A stretch of 58,053 nucleotides of DNA from Ruficoccus amylovorans. GTDB lineage: Bacteria > Verrucomicrobiota > Verrucomicrobiia > Opitutales > Cerasicoccaceae. This document shows, piece after piece, positions 36,270-46,465 of this stretch. Every line of letters begins with the position of its first letter. The stretch's first letter is position 1. The notes below the pieces were generated by a model that did not search any database, was not told where the DNA came from, and saw nothing but the letters and a program-made list of their open reading frames with translations. The stretch lies in assembly GCF_014230085.1 (NCBI RefSeq), contig NZ_JACHVB010000042.1:1-58053 (forward strand), written 5' to 3'. The position numbers and the translations under genes are program-made.

Positions 36270-37142
36270 ATGATCGACGACCGCTACATAGAAATTTATA
36301 ATCTGGTCAAAGCTTACCCAAACCCGTTCGGCGAGAGCGTCGCCGTCGTGGATGGCTTTAACCTCACGGTGAAAAAGGGCGAGATCATCGGCGTCATCGG
36401 CCACTCCGGCTGCGGCAAGTCCACCGTGCTGACCATGCTCGCCGGGCTCAACGACATCACCGACGGCGGCATCATTGTGGCTGGTCGCGAGATCAGCGGC
36501 CCCGGACCGGACCGCGCCGTCGTCTTTCAATCGCCCTGCTTGCTGCCGTGGATGAGCGCGTACGGCAACGTCATGCTCGGCGTCAAACAGTGCTACCCGC
36601 ACGCCTCGCGCGCGCAGCGGCGCATCATCGTCGAGTACGCGCTCAACGTCGTGGGCCTGGCCGACTCCATGCACAAGTACCCGCGCGAACTCTCCGGCGG
36701 CATGCAGCAGCGCGTCGGCATTGCCCGTGCCATCGCCCTCAAGCCCAAAGTCCTCCTGCTGGACGAGCCCTTCGGCCGCCTCGACTCGCTCACCCGCATG
36801 GAGCTTCAGGACGTGATCCTCGGCATCCTCGACCGTGAAAAAATCACCACCCTGCTCATCACCCACGATCCCGACGAGGCCATCTACATGTGCGACCGTA
36901 TCTGCATGATGACAAATGGCCCCCACGCCCGTGTCGGTCAGGTCCTTCCCATCGGCTTCGAGCGCCCGCGCGACCGCGACGCGCTGATGGAGACCGACCA
37001 GTTCTACCAGTACCGCCAGCGGCTGCTTCAGTTCCTCGACGACTGCGAGGCTGAAAAAGAAGGCCGCGGCGCCCTCCGCTTCGACCCGCCCGAAACCGTC
37101 GCAAACCCGCTCCCGCCCGCCGCCGGCCTCTCTGAAGCCTAA
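36270..37142 (+). CDS. nrtD: Nitrate ABC transporter ATP-binding protein
   Basis: 290-residue ATPase with Walker [11 protein letters not shown]-loop [10 protein letters not shown], signature [13 protein letters not shown], Walker [13 protein letters not shown] and an intact switch His in [15 protein letters not shown], unlike its upstream partner. It closely resembles NrtD/SsuB-type nitrate and sulfonate ATPases. It starts 8 bp after the first ATPase gene, consistent with equal production of the two halves. The last 45 residues are a Pro/Ala-rich tail without a known domain. Confidence 0.92.
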   Translation: MIDDRYIEIYNLVKAYPNPFGESVAVVDGFNLTVKKGEIIGVIGHSGCGKSTVLTMLAGLNDITDGGIIVAGREISGPGPDRAVVFQSPCLLPWMSAYGNVMLGVKQCYPHASRAQRRIIVEYALNVVGLADSMHKYPRELSGGMQQRVGIARAIALKPKVLLLDEPFGRLDSLTRMELQDVILGILDREKITTLLITHDPDEAIYMCDRICMMTNGPHARVGQVLPIGFERPRDRDALMETDQFYQYRQRLLQFLDDCEAEKEGRGALRFDPPETVANPLPPAAGLSEA

Positions 37143-37167
37143 AGCGTTTCCGCCCGTTTCATCCATC

Positions 37168-38757
37168 ATGTCGATTTCTGCCACAGCTACCGTTGAACTG
37201 ACACCGGTCGAGCGCCTGCTGCGTGAGCAGGGGCGCCTGGAGACCCCGGTGGCCGAGTTTGCCCGCGCCTACGAGCGCGGCCAGCAGGAATCCTTTCGCC
37301 AACTCATCCCGCTCGACAACCCCGGCGCGGGCGAGCAGTTCGCCTTCGAGGTGGACCTCGACCGCTGCACCGGCTGCAAGGCCTGCGTGGCCGCCTGCCA
37401 TAATCTCAACGGCCTGGACGCGGAGGAAACCTGGCGCGATGTCGGGCTGCTGCACGGGCAGAGCATGGAGCGTCCCTACCTGCAAACCGTCACTACCGCC
37501 TGCCACCACTGCGCCGACCCCGGCTGCCTCAATGGCTGCCCCGTCAATGCCTACGAAAAAGACGCCCTCACCGGCATCGTCCTGCACCTGGACGACCAGT
37601 GTATCGGCTGCCAATACTGCGTGCTAAAGTGCCCCTACGATGTGCCCAAGTACAACGAGCGCCTCGGCATCGTGCGCAAATGCGATATGTGCTACCAGCG
37701 TCTCAGTCAGGGTGAGCCCCCTGCCTGCGTGCAAGCCTGCCCGACCGAGGCGATCCGCATCGTCACCGTGGAAGAGGCCGCCATCCGCGCAAACGCGGCG
37801 GCTGAGCGACCGGCCTTTTTACCGGGTTCCCCTCACCAGCGACTGACCGCACCTGCCACCCGCTATGTATCCGCCCGGCCAATACCCGCCGATGCGCAGG
37901 CCGCCGACGCCCAGGCCCTGCGCCCGCAGGAAACGCACTGGCCGCTGGTCTTCATGCTCGCCCTGACGCAAGTCTCGGTCGGCTTCGTGGCCGCGTCTCT
38001 TTTTGCCGACAGCGTACGGCTTTTCCTCCTTCTGGCCGCCAGCATGAGCGGCATGGCCGGGCTCGGAGCCAGCGTCCTGCACTTGGGAAAGCCGCTCAAA
38101 GCCTGGCGCGCCTTCGTCGGGCTCGGGCACTCCTGGCTCAGTCGAGAGATTGTCGTCTTTGGCCTCTACGCCCCGGCCCTGCTCACGCTGACGGCGCTGA
38201 CGCTGGCCCCGACATTGATCCCCACGGCAGCGGACTGGCCGCTATTCTCCGCCGGCTGGCTCACGCGGACGCTCGCGTTAACGACTCTCGGTTTCGGCCT
38301 GGCCGGTGTTTTCACCTCTGTCATGATTTACCATGACACGGGCCGCCCGTTCTGGCGCTTTGACCGCACGGCGGTTCGTTTCGCCGGAACTGTGCTACTG
38401 ACCTTCATAGCAGCGGGAGTGGTTGTTCGCCCCAGTGCGGGGTTGGCCCTCTGCCTGACGCTGGTGTGGCTGGCCAAGGCGCTGCCGGAAGCCGCCGCGC
38501 TCGGAGCCGCCCGCTCAAAGGCTTTCACGCCCGCCCGGCATTCCGCGTGCATCCAGTTGTTCCGCGCCCGCACGCGCCTGATGCTCCGCTGGAGCCTGTC
38601 CCTTGCTGGCCTGCTTCTCGTGCTGGCCGGGAGTCATGCCCCCGCGAGCATCAGCTGGATGGGAGTGGCGCTGCTCATTGGCGGCGAGATCGCCGAACGC
38701 AGTCTGTTTTTCCGGGCGGTGGCCGCACCCAAAATGCCGGGAGGGATCGCCCGATGA
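37168..38757 (+). CDS. Fused 4x[4Fe-4S] electron-transfer and DmsC-like membrane-anchor protein for nitrate reductase
   Basis: 529 residues. The N-terminal part (about residues 60-210) has four ferredoxin-type cysteine groups ([57 protein letters not shown]), as in DmsB. From about 255 to 525 it is an eight-helix DmsC-like quinol-oxidising anchor ([11 protein letters not shown]-like start, [19 protein letters not shown]). It would pass electrons from the membrane quinol pool to the nitrate reductase encoded next, whose ATG overlaps its TGA. This would make an assimilatory-type reductase quinol-linked rather than ferredoxin- or NADH-linked; that is inference. Confidence 0.85.
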   Translation: MSISATATVELTPVERLLREQGRLETPVAEFARAYERGQQESFRQLIPLDNPGAGEQFAFEVDLDRCTGCKACVAACHNLNGLDAEETWRDVGLLHGQSMERPYLQTVTTACHHCADPGCLNGCPVNAYEKDALTGIVLHLDDQCIGCQYCVLKCPYDVPKYNERLGIVRKCDMCYQRLSQGEPPACVQACPTEAIRIVTVEEAAIRANAAAERPAFLPGSPHQRLTAPATRYVSARPIPADAQAADAQALRPQETHWPLVFMLALTQVSVGFVAASLFADSVRLFLLLAASMSGMAGLGASVLHLGKPLKAWRAFVGLGHSWLSREIVVFGLYAPALLTLTALTLAPTLIPTAADWPLFSAGWLTRTLALTTLGFGLAGVFTSVMIYHDTGRPFWRFDRTAVRFAGTVLLTFIAAGVVVRPSAGLALCLTLVWLAKALPEAAALGAARSKAFTPARHSACIQLFRARTRLMLRWSLSLAGLLLVLAGSHAPASISWMGVALLIGGEIAERSLFFRAVAAPKMPGGIAR

Positions 38758-40979
38758 AGCCGCGCTTCTCCCCGCGCCCGCAGGCCAGCACGCCGCTTCG
38801 ACAGTGGAGCGGCCCGCTTACGCACGAGCTGGTCCAGCGTCCGGCGGAGTTCGGCCTGGGGCAACTGCCGCACGGCCTCCAGCCGGACGCCGTGACGGAG
38901 AGCATCTGCGGCTACTGCGCGACCGGCTGCTCCCTCCGGGTCCACCTGCGCGCGGGCGAGGCTGTCAATCTCTCGGCGGACACAAACTACCCGGTCAACC
39001 TCGGCATGGCCTGCCCCAAAGGCTGGGAAGCTCTCGCCCCACTCCGCGCCGCTGACCGCGCCACGACTCCTCTCCTGCGCGGCCCCGACGGCGAACTCCA
39101 CTCCGTCAGTTGGGACGAGGCGCTCCGCACGATGGTTGAGCGTTTCCGCGGCATCACCGAGCGTGACAGCGCGGAGGCGTTGGCCTGGCTCAGCACCGGC
39201 CAGATCCCCTGCGAGGAGATGGCTTTCCTGGGCGCGTTGGCGAAATTCGGGATGGGCATGGTTCACGGAGACGGCAACACCCGCCAGTGTATGGCGACCG
39301 CCGCCACCGCCTACAAACAGGCCTTCGGCTTTGACGCGCCGCCCTACACCTACGCCGACTTCGAAGAGTCCGACGTGCTCGTTCTCGTCGGCTCTAACCT
39401 CTGCATCGCGCACCCGATCCTCTGGCAGCGCATCATGCGTAACCGCCGCCAGCCCGAGATCATCGTGCTCGATCCGCGCTGCACCGAGACCGCTATGGCC
39501 GCCACCCGGCACCTGCCTCTGCGTCCGAAGTCCGATCTCGCCCTCCTCTACGGGGTCGCCCGCCTGCTGATCGAAAACGGCTGGCTCGACACCGGTTTCA
39601 TCGAAAAGCACACCAACGGTTTTGAGGATTTTAAAGCCTTCCTGCTCGCTGGCCCCTACGCGTTATCCGAAGTCAACGCCGCCTCCGGGCTGGACGAAGC
39701 GTCTATCCTTTCACTCGCCCGCTCCATCGGCAGCGGCAAGCGCGTCTCGCTGTGGTGGACGATGGGCGTCAACCAGAGCTATGAGGGCACACGCACCGCG
39801 CAGGCACTGATCAACCTCGCCCTGATGACAGGTAACATCGGCAAACCCGGCACGGGGCCGAACTCCATCACCGGCCAGTGCAATGCGATGGGCTCACGCC
39901 TGTTCAGCAACTCGACCAACCTGCTCGGCGGGCACCGCTTCGACCGGGAGGAGGACCGCGCAAAAATCTCCGCACTACTAGGTATCCCCGAAAGCTCAAT
40001 CCCAACACGGGACAGCTGGGCCTACGACCGTATTCTGGAGGGCGCCGAGCGGGGCGAGATCAAGGGTCTCTGGATCGTGGCCACCAACACCGCCCACTCC
40101 TGGTGCGACCAGCAGCGGCTGCGCCGCGTGCGCGAGGGGCTCGACTTCCTCGTCGTGCAGGACATGTACGCCGACACCGAGACCGCCCGCCTGGCCGACC
40201 TCGTCCTGCCCGCCGCCGGCTGGGGTGAAAAAGACGGTACCTTTATCAACAGCGAGCGCCGCATCGGGCGCATCCGCAAGGTCAGCCGTGCCCCCGGTCA
40301 GGCGCTGGCAGACTTCCACATCTTTCAACTGGTTGCCCACTACTGGGGCTGCGGCGAACCCTTCTCCAACTGGGACAGCCCCGAAACGGTCTTCCGGATG
40401 CTCACCGCCGTCAGCCGCGGGCAACCCTGCGACATCAGCGGGATCAGCGGCTACGCCATGATCGAATCCAACGGCGGCATCCAGTGGCCGTTGCGCGAAA
40501 GCGAAACAGGCTTCTCCACGGAGCGCCGACTTTTCGCAGACGGGAAGTTCTTCCACCCCGACGGGCGGGCGCGCTTTCTCTTCGATGCGCCCCAGGCCAT
40601 GCCCGAACCACCGGACGGGGATTACCCCTTCATCCTCCTGACCGGGCGCGGCACCTCCTCACAGTGGCACACGCAGACCCGTACCTCGAAGTCTCCCGTC
40701 TTGCGCAAGCTGTATCCAGAAAATCCGTACATCGAAGTCCACCCCAGCGACGCCGATCGGCTCGGTCTGCGGGCGGGCGAGAGCGTCATAGTCGAGTCCC
40801 GGCGCGGTCAGATGTCAGCAGCCGTCCATGTCACCACCACAGTTCCCGGCGGTAGCGTCTTCGTCCCCATGCACTATCCGGCGGTCAACCGCCTCACGCT
40901 CTCCTCTTTCGACCCGCACTCGCGCCAGCCCTCGTACAAGGCCTGCGCGGTCCACCTCTCACGCATCCGTAACGCCTGA
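38754..40979 (+). CDS. nasA: Assimilatory-type nitrate reductase, molybdopterin catalytic subunit
   Basis: About 741 residues from the ATG at 38754 (overlapping the previous stop); upstream in-frame sequence is shadow coding. A [4Fe-4S] motif near residue 51, [14 protein letters not shown] with a later MACPKGW Cys, leads into the bis-MGD fold: [54 protein letters not shown] and the C-terminal [17 protein letters not shown] domain. The length matches NasA/NarB without an extra [2Fe-2S] or flavin tail, so electrons must come from a separate protein. No Tat signal is visible, so it is cytoplasmic. It reduces nitrate to nitrite. Confidence 0.92.
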   Translation: MKPRFSPRPQASTPLRQWSGPLTHELVQRPAEFGLGQLPHGLQPDAVTESICGYCATGCSLRVHLRAGEAVNLSADTNYPVNLGMACPKGWEALAPLRAADRATTPLLRGPDGELHSVSWDEALRTMVERFRGITERDSAEALAWLSTGQIPCEEMAFLGALAKFGMGMVHGDGNTRQCMATAATAYKQAFGFDAPPYTYADFEESDVLVLVGSNLCIAHPILWQRIMRNRRQPEIIVLDPRCTETAMAATRHLPLRPKSDLALLYGVARLLIENGWLDTGFIEKHTNGFEDFKAFLLAGPYALSEVNAASGLDEASILSLARSIGSGKRVSLWWTMGVNQSYEGTRTAQALINLALMTGNIGKPGTGPNSITGQCNAMGSRLFSNSTNLLGGHRFDREEDRAKISALLGIPESSIPTRDSWAYDRILEGAERGEIKGLWIVATNTAHSWCDQQRLRRVREGLDFLVVQDMYADTETARLADLVLPAAGWGEKDGTFINSERRIGRIRKVSRAPGQALADFHIFQLVAHYWGCGEPFSNWDSPETVFRMLTAVSRGQPCDISGISGYAMIESNGGIQWPLRESETGFSTERRLFADGKFFHPDGRARFLFDAPQAMPEPPDGDYPFILLTGRGTSSQWHTQTRTSKSPVLRKLYPENPYIEVHPSDADRLGLRAGESVIVESRRGQMSAAVHVTTTVPGGSVFVPMHYPAVNRLTLSSFDPHSRQPSYKACAVHLSRIRNA

Positions 40980-40983
40980 GACT

Positions 40984-42753
40984 ATGAATACTTCCAACGA
41001 GTTCTCTCCCGATCAGAAGCAATACCTGCTGGGCTTTTTCGCCGGCGTCTCCCAGCGCCTGACACCCTTTGTCGGCCAGACCGCTTCGGGCCTGATCACG
41101 GGCGATCCGTCCGCCGCCGTCACTGGCAATCAGGCCGCCACGCACGTGCACGGTGTCGCGATCGAGGACCTGTGCAAAGAGGAACGTATCAAGTCCGAGC
41201 AGCACGGACTGGACATCTGGGAAAAGATGCTCGACAACGCCGCGCGCGATAAATTCCCCGAGGGCGGCGACGTTTTCCGCTATAAATTTCACGGGTTGTT
41301 TTATGTCAGCCCCGCGCAGGAGTCGCTCATGCTGCGCTGCCGCATCCCCGGCTGCATCCTGCGCGATCACCAGCTTGAGGGCCTGGCCGAAATCGCCGAG
41401 GACTGGGGCGGCGGCTATGCCCACGTCACCACCCGCGGCAACATCCAGATCCGCGAGATCATGCCCCGGGACAGCGTGGACGTACTGGTGAAACTGCGCG
41501 AGCTCGGCCTCACCGCGCAAGGCTCCGGCGCGGATAATGTGCGCAACATCACCGCCTCCCCCACCAGCGGATTCGACCCGGACGAGGTTTTTGACGTGCT
41601 ACCGCTGGCGCGCGCCATGCACCACTACATCCTCAATAATCGCGACCTCTACGATCTGCCCCGCAAATTCAACATCGCCTTCGACAACGGCGGCTCGGTC
41701 AGCGTATGCGCCGACACCAATGACATCGGGTTCTACGCGGTCCGCGTGGGTGAGAGGCACCCCGAGGCCGAACCGGGCGTGTACTTCCGCGCACAGTTGT
41801 GCGGCATCACCGGACACAAGCAGTTCGCACAGGACTGCGGGCTTCTGCTCAAGCCCGCAGAGTGTGTCGCCGTGGCCGCCGCCATGCTGCGCGTTTTCAT
41901 CGAGAACGGCGATCGCACCAACCGCAAGAAGGCTCGCCTGAAGTACCTAGTCGATGACTGGGGGACGGAAAAATTTCTGGAGGAAACGGACAGGAAGCTC
42001 GCCTTTCCCCTGCGCCGTCTGGACCTTGAAAAATGCGATCCACGCCGCCCCGTCCGACGCCACGGCTATATCGGCGTGTATCCGCAAAAGCATGACGGCC
42101 TGAACTACGTCGGCGTCACCGTCCCCGTCGGCCACATGACCGCCGGCCAAATGAAGGGGCTGGCCCGGCTGGCCCGCCGGCACGGACGCGGAGAGGTCCG
42201 CCTGACCGTGTGGCAGAACCTGATCATCCCCCACGTACCGGACGAACAGCTCGAACACCTCAAGCAGGGGCTGCGCGAGTTGGGCTTTGACTACACCCAC
42301 GACCCCATAGCCAACGGACTGGTCGCCTGCACCGGAAACGCGGGCTGCAAGTATGCCGCCACCGCGACCAAGGCGCAGGCCATCGCGCTGGGCGAGTACC
42401 TCCGCGAGCGCGTACAACTCGACCAGCCGATCAACATCCACCTCACCGGATGCCCCCACTCCTGCGCGCAGCACTACATCGGCGATATCGGCCTGCTCGG
42501 CACCAAAGTCAAGGTCGGCGAAGAAACCGTCGAGGGCTATCACATCGTGCTCGGTGGCGGCGTGGACAACGAGCAGGGCATCGCCCGCGAGGTCTTCCCC
42601 AGCGTTCCCTTCACCGATGTCCCGACTCTTCTGGAGCGCATCCTGAGCACTTACCTGAAACAGCGGCAGCCCGCGGAAAGCTTTATCGCCTTCACACGCC
42701 GCCACTCCACCGACGAACTCAAAACACTCTTCAGCGATCATGTCCACCACTGA
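40984..42753 (+). CDS. nirA: Nitrite reductase, siroheme/[4Fe-4S] (NirA type)
   Basis: About 589 residues from the ATG at 40984, five bases after nasA. It contains two ferrodoxin-like/siroheme-binding repeats ([27 protein letters not shown]) and the cofactor cysteines in [10 protein letters not shown] near residue 448 and [10 protein letters not shown] near 488, the C-x5-C-x-n-C-x3-C pattern of NirA and sulfite reductase hemoproteins. The family performs six-electron reduction, usually with ferredoxin. Context favours nitrite to ammonium. The next gene, a CysJ-like flavoprotein overlapping by 14 bases, may supply the electrons instead. Confidence 0.92.
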   Translation: MNTSNEFSPDQKQYLLGFFAGVSQRLTPFVGQTASGLITGDPSAAVTGNQAATHVHGVAIEDLCKEERIKSEQHGLDIWEKMLDNAARDKFPEGGDVFRYKFHGLFYVSPAQESLMLRCRIPGCILRDHQLEGLAEIAEDWGGGYAHVTTRGNIQIREIMPRDSVDVLVKLRELGLTAQGSGADNVRNITASPTSGFDPDEVFDVLPLARAMHHYILNNRDLYDLPRKFNIAFDNGGSVSVCADTNDIGFYAVRVGERHPEAEPGVYFRAQLCGITGHKQFAQDCGLLLKPAECVAVAAAMLRVFIENGDRTNRKKARLKYLVDDWGTEKFLEETDRKLAFPLRRLDLEKCDPRRPVRRHGYIGVYPQKHDGLNYVGVTVPVGHMTAGQMKGLARLARRHGRGEVRLTVWQNLIIPHVPDEQLEHLKQGLRELGFDYTHDPIANGLVACTGNAGCKYAATATKAQAIALGEYLRERVQLDQPINIHLTGCPHSCAQHYIGDIGLLGTKVKVGEETVEGYHIVLGGGVDNEQGIAREVFPSVPFTDVPTLLERILSTYLKQRQPAESFIAFTRRHSTDELKTLFSDHVHH

Positions 42754-44512
42754 ATCCACCCTCACCGTTCCCTGCGTTCCCGGGAACGCGCCCTTCACCT
42801 CCGAGCAGCGCTCATGGCTCAATGGCATGCTGGCCGGCATCTTCTCTCAGGCACCCGCTTCGCAGGCGCCTCAGCAGAGCGGCCCCGCACTGCCCATCCT
42901 CTACGGCTCACAGACCGGTAACGCCGAGTCCCTCGCCCGGCAGGCCGCCAAGGCGGCCAAGGCTGGCGGCTTCACCCCCGAGGTGATCGACATGGAGAGC
43001 TATCCGCACGAGCAGTTGGCAACGGCCACCCAGCTCGTCATCATCACCTCCACCTACGGCGAGGGCGAGCCGCCCGACAACGCCAAACCGCTCCACGATT
43101 TCCTTCATGGCGCCCAGGCCCCGCGCCTGGACAAGCTCCGCTACACCGTGCTCGGTCTGGGCGACTCCAACTACCCGGACTTCAACCGCTGCGCGAAGGA
43201 GTTTGACCAGCGCTTGAGCGAGCTGGGTGCGCAGCGGCTGTGCGAGAGCGTTTACTGCGACGTGGATTTCGAGGACGCCTACGCACAGTGGTTCGACGCT
43301 GTGCTGAAAGCGGCCGATAAATCCCCAGCGGGCGGCGCCAACGAAGTCACCTCGACCGTGACAGAGTTGGAATCTCCCCAACCGCAGGAAACTGGCCATA
43401 GCCGTAAGAATCCCTTCCCTGCACCGATCCTGGAAAACCTCAACTTGAACCGTGAGGGTTCACTCAAGGAAACCCGCCATCTGGCCTTTTCGCTGGAGGG
43501 CTCCGGGCTGACCTACGAGGCGGGCGACGCCCTCGGCGTTTTCCCACGCAACTGTCCGGAGCTGGTCGCGGAGATCCTGCGCATCACGGGCTTTGACGGC
43601 GACGAAAGTGTTCCCAACCCCGAAGGCGGCGACATCCCTCTGCATCTGGCGCTGAGCGAGCACTACGACATCACCGGGCTGAGCAAACTCTTCCTGGCCC
43701 ACTACGCGCCACTGGCCGATCACCCGGAGCTGAACGAACTCCTGGCCGACGGCAATGATCGCCTCGATGCCTTTTTACACGGTCGCCAGATCATCGACCC
43801 GCTGGTTCAGTTCCCGGCGCGCTTCGGCTCCGCCCGCGACTTTGTCGGCACGCTCAAAAAGCTCAGCCCGCGGCTGTACTCGATCTCGTCCAGCCCCAAG
43901 GCCCACCCGGGCGAAGTCCACCTCACGGTCGGCGCGGTGCGCTACGAGGCGCACGGACGCGCACGCAAGGGCGTCTGCTCGACCTTCCTGGCGGGACTTA
44001 CGCCCGGCGACACGGTCTCGGTCTTCGTCCAGCCCAACCGCCACTTCAAACCGCCCGCCCAGGCCGAGCGCCCAATGATCATGGTCGGCCCCGGCACCGG
44101 CATTGCGCCCTTCCGCGCCTTTTTGCAGGAGCGCCAGGCCAGCGCCGCACGCGGAAGAAACTGGCTGTTCTTCGGCGACCAGCGGCGCGGGTGCGATTTC
44201 CTCTATGAGGATCAGCTCACGCAGATGCAAAGCGGCGGCTACCTGCACCGGCTCGACACCGCCTTCTCCCGTGACGGCACGGACAAGGTTTATGTCCAGC
44301 ACCGCATGGTTGAGCAGGGGCGGGAGCTGTTCGCCTGGCTGGAGGAAGGAGCGCATTTCTATGTCTGCGGAGACGCCTCCCGCATGGCCAAGGATGTGGA
44401 TGCAGCCCTGCACGCCGTCATCAGCGAGCACAGCGGACTCGGCGAGGACCACGCCCGCCACTACGTCGATATCCTCAGGAAAGAAAAGCGCTACGTCCGC
44501 GACGTTTACTGA
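42740..44512 (+). CDS. CysJ-like diflavin reductase (FMN/FAD/NADPH)
   Basis: 590 residues. Domains in order: flavodoxin at about 50-195 ([43 protein letters not shown]), connecting/FAD domain from about 225 (RLYSISSSP), and NADP-binding domain ([13 protein letters not shown] near 448, ending in YVRDVY with the C-terminal aromatic residue expected of NADPH reductases). This is the sulfite-reductase alpha-subunit architecture. Encoded directly after NirA it probably feeds NADPH electrons to nitrite reductase, a plausible replacement for ferredoxin. Sulfite reduction cannot be excluded, but no other sulphur gene is nearby. Confidence 0.88.
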   Translation: MSTTESTLTVPCVPGNAPFTSEQRSWLNGMLAGIFSQAPASQAPQQSGPALPILYGSQTGNAESLARQAAKAAKAGGFTPEVIDMESYPHEQLATATQLVIITSTYGEGEPPDNAKPLHDFLHGAQAPRLDKLRYTVLGLGDSNYPDFNRCAKEFDQRLSELGAQRLCESVYCDVDFEDAYAQWFDAVLKAADKSPAGGANEVTSTVTELESPQPQETGHSRKNPFPAPILENLNLNREGSLKETRHLAFSLEGSGLTYEAGDALGVFPRNCPELVAEILRITGFDGDESVPNPEGGDIPLHLALSEHYDITGLSKLFLAHYAPLADHPELNELLADGNDRLDAFLHGRQIIDPLVQFPARFGSARDFVGTLKKLSPRLYSISSSPKAHPGEVHLTVGAVRYEAHGRARKGVCSTFLAGLTPGDTVSVFVQPNRHFKPPAQAERPMIMVGPGTGIAPFRAFLQERQASAARGRNWLFFGDQRRGCDFLYEDQLTQMQSGGYLHRLDTAFSRDGTDKVYVQHRMVEQGRELFAWLEEGAHFYVCGDASRMAKDVDAALHAVISEHSGLGEDHARHYVDILRKEKRYVRDVY

Positions 44513-44537
44513 GACTTGTCATGATTTTTAACTACAG

Positions 44538-44568
44538 TCCTGCCTCCGCCCCACTAGCGGCGGCAGGA
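44538..44568 (+). other. Strong hairpin between the diflavin reductase and porin genes
   Basis: TCCTGCC (44538-44544) pairs with GGCAGGA (44562-44568), with further GC pairing inside and one bulged base. No T-run follows, so it may be an RNA processing or stability element that separates expression of the reductase genes from the porin. Confidence 0.45.
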
Positions 44569-44594
44569 GTCCGTACCATCAACCTCACCGCACC

Positions 44595-45932
44595 ATGCTC
44601 ATGAGAATACTGCTACTCTCCGCACTACTGCTAACCGCCGCCGCCAGCGCACGCGCGGACGGCCTCATCGACACGGGTTCGGCGCCCGCCCGCTGGGAGG
44701 ACGCCGAACCCAACACCGAACTCGGGCGCAAGGTCTTGGGCGTCCTGGGCGAAGAGGCGCTGCATGGGCGCCTGATCTTCAACCAACGCCTGCGCTACGA
44801 ATACGCGGAGCAGCAGGGGCTGGAGGCTAGCAATGCCTTTACCCTGCGCACGCGCGTCGGCTACGAGACGCCGAAGTTTTACGGCCTGTATATGCTGGCC
44901 GAGTTTGAAAACAACTGGTCTATCAACGGGGACGATTACCGCCCCTATCCCGTCCCGCAGGGGCCACCCACCCAGACGGTTATCCCCGATCCGCGCAACA
45001 ACGAGATCAACCAGCTCTTCCTCGGCTTCAGCGGCTTCAACAATGGCTTCAAGGGCGGGCGGCAGGTCATCAACCTCGACAACCAGCGTTTCGTCGGCGC
45101 GGTGGACTGGCGCCAGAACGACCAGACCTACGACGCCGTTCGCTGGACGAGCGAGATGCTTCAGGACACTTGGGTATCCTACGCGTGGAACTGGCGCGTC
45201 AACCGCATCTTCGGGGTGTATCCACCGGCTGGATACGCGAACCTGGAGCGTTTCGAAAGCAACAATCATTTCTTCAACGTCCACTACGAGGGCCTCCCGG
45301 TCGGCACGCTCGGAGCGTATTTCTACTACCTCGACCTCGAGCAGGCCGCTGCCGTCTCAGGCTCGACCGCGGGCCTGTTCTATGAGGCCACCATCAAGCT
45401 CGACGACAACTGGAGCCTGCCCGTGCGGCTGGAGTACGCCTTTCAGACGGACAACTCTGGCTCACGAACCGCGACAGTGCAGGACTTCTGGTTCAATTAC
45501 GGACATGTCTCCGTCGCCGGTAAATACAAAGGTCTGGAACTGGGTATCTCCTACGAATATCTCGGCGGCAACAGTCAGCGCGCCTTCCAGACCCCGCTGG
45601 CCACCCTGCACAAGTTCAACGGGCAGGCCGACGTATTCCTGACCACACCCACCACCAGCGTAGGCGGCGGACTCCAGGACTACCGCGTCTTTGTCAACGC
45701 CCCGCTGCCGTGGAAGATCCAGGGCTTCGGAAGCTTCCACTACTTCACCGCCGCCGACACGTCCACCACCTGGGGGCACGAGGTGGACGTGGGTATCAAA
45801 CGCAAGTTCACCGAGAACCTGACCGGGCTGGTCAAGTTCGCCCAGTACTGGGGCAGCGGCTCCAGCGCCAATGTCGGCGCGCTGGCCAGCAATGTCACCA
45901 AGGTCTGGGTGCAGGTCGATTTCAGCCTCTAG
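44595..45932 (+). CDS. Outer-membrane porin, alginate-export/OprD-like beta barrel
   Basis: 445 residues with a signal peptide (MLMRILLLSALLLTAAASAR). The mature part alternates aromatic strands typical of 16-18-stranded porins (RLIFNQRLRYEY, FTLRTRVGYETPKFYGLYML, FEFENN-like turns, KVWVQVDFSL ending in an aromatic/hydrophobic residue). It resembles the alginate-export (AlgE) or OprD group. In a nitrate operon it is likely an outer-membrane entry route for nitrate or nitrite; that is inference from position. Signal peptide and C-terminal signature are clear; the ligand is not. Confidence 0.82.
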   Translation: MLMRILLLSALLLTAAASARADGLIDTGSAPARWEDAEPNTELGRKVLGVLGEEALHGRLIFNQRLRYEYAEQQGLEASNAFTLRTRVGYETPKFYGLYMLAEFENNWSINGDDYRPYPVPQGPPTQTVIPDPRNNEINQLFLGFSGFNNGFKGGRQVINLDNQRFVGAVDWRQNDQTYDAVRWTSEMLQDTWVSYAWNWRVNRIFGVYPPAGYANLERFESNNHFFNVHYEGLPVGTLGAYFYYLDLEQAAAVSGSTAGLFYEATIKLDDNWSLPVRLEYAFQTDNSGSRTATVQDFWFNYGHVSVAGKYKGLELGISYEYLGGNSQRAFQTPLATLHKFNGQADVFLTTPTTSVGGGLQDYRVFVNAPLPWKIQGFGSFHYFTAADTSTTWGHEVDVGIKRKFTENLTGLVKFAQYWGSGSSANVGALASNVTKVWVQVDFSL

Positions 45933-45943
45933 GAGGACCACCG

Positions 45944-46465
45944 ATGCCGCACGCGCCCACCATCGAGATTCTCGCCCTGTGGCTTTCGCCCGGACACGAC
46001 TTCAAGGGCCGCCACGGGCGCGGACGGCTCGACCACGGCATGCAACCCGTTCCAGCAGTGGAGTGCCACGCCGGCCTCGGGCTGAAGGGCGACCGCTACT
46101 ACGGCCACGCCGAGAACTTCAAAGGGCAGGTCACGTTCTTCGACGCCGCCGTGGCCGAGGCGCTCGGGCAGGAGTTGAACATCTCGGTCGACCCCGCTCA
46201 TCTGCGGCGCAACATCCTCGTTCGCGGGCTGGACCTGAACGGCCTTATCGGGCGTCGCTTCCGGCTGGGGGGCGGCGAATTCTCCGGCTCCGAAGAGTGC
46301 CGCCCCTGCTATTGGATGGACGAGGCCGTCGCCCCCGGCGCCTTCGAGTGGCTGAAAGGCCGGGGCGGCCTGCGCTGTCGTATTCACAAATCAACTACAC
46401 TTAACACAGGCCTTCAATCCTTTTTCGACCTTGGAGAGGACGAGGCTCTTCAACACCATGCCTGA
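45944..46465 (+). CDS. MOSC-domain protein
   Basis: 173 residues from the ATG at 45944, preceded by AGGAGG directly after the porin stop. MOSC features are GLKGDRYYGH, VTFFDAAVAEALGQELNI, LRRNILVRGLDLNGLIGRRF and the conserved Cys region GSEECRPCYWMDEA. MOSC domains bind molybdenum cofactor or carry sulphur, as in Moco sulfurase and YiiM/YuaD proteins. Position at the start of the cofactor genes suggests a role in Moco handling for NasA. The stop overlaps the moeA start. Confidence 0.85.
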   Translation: MPHAPTIEILALWLSPGHDFKGRHGRGRLDHGMQPVPAVECHAGLGLKGDRYYGHAENFKGQVTFFDAAVAEALGQELNISVDPAHLRRNILVRGLDLNGLIGRRFRLGGGEFSGSEECRPCYWMDEAVAPGAFEWLKGRGGLRCRIHKSTTLNTGLQSFFDLGEDEALQHHA

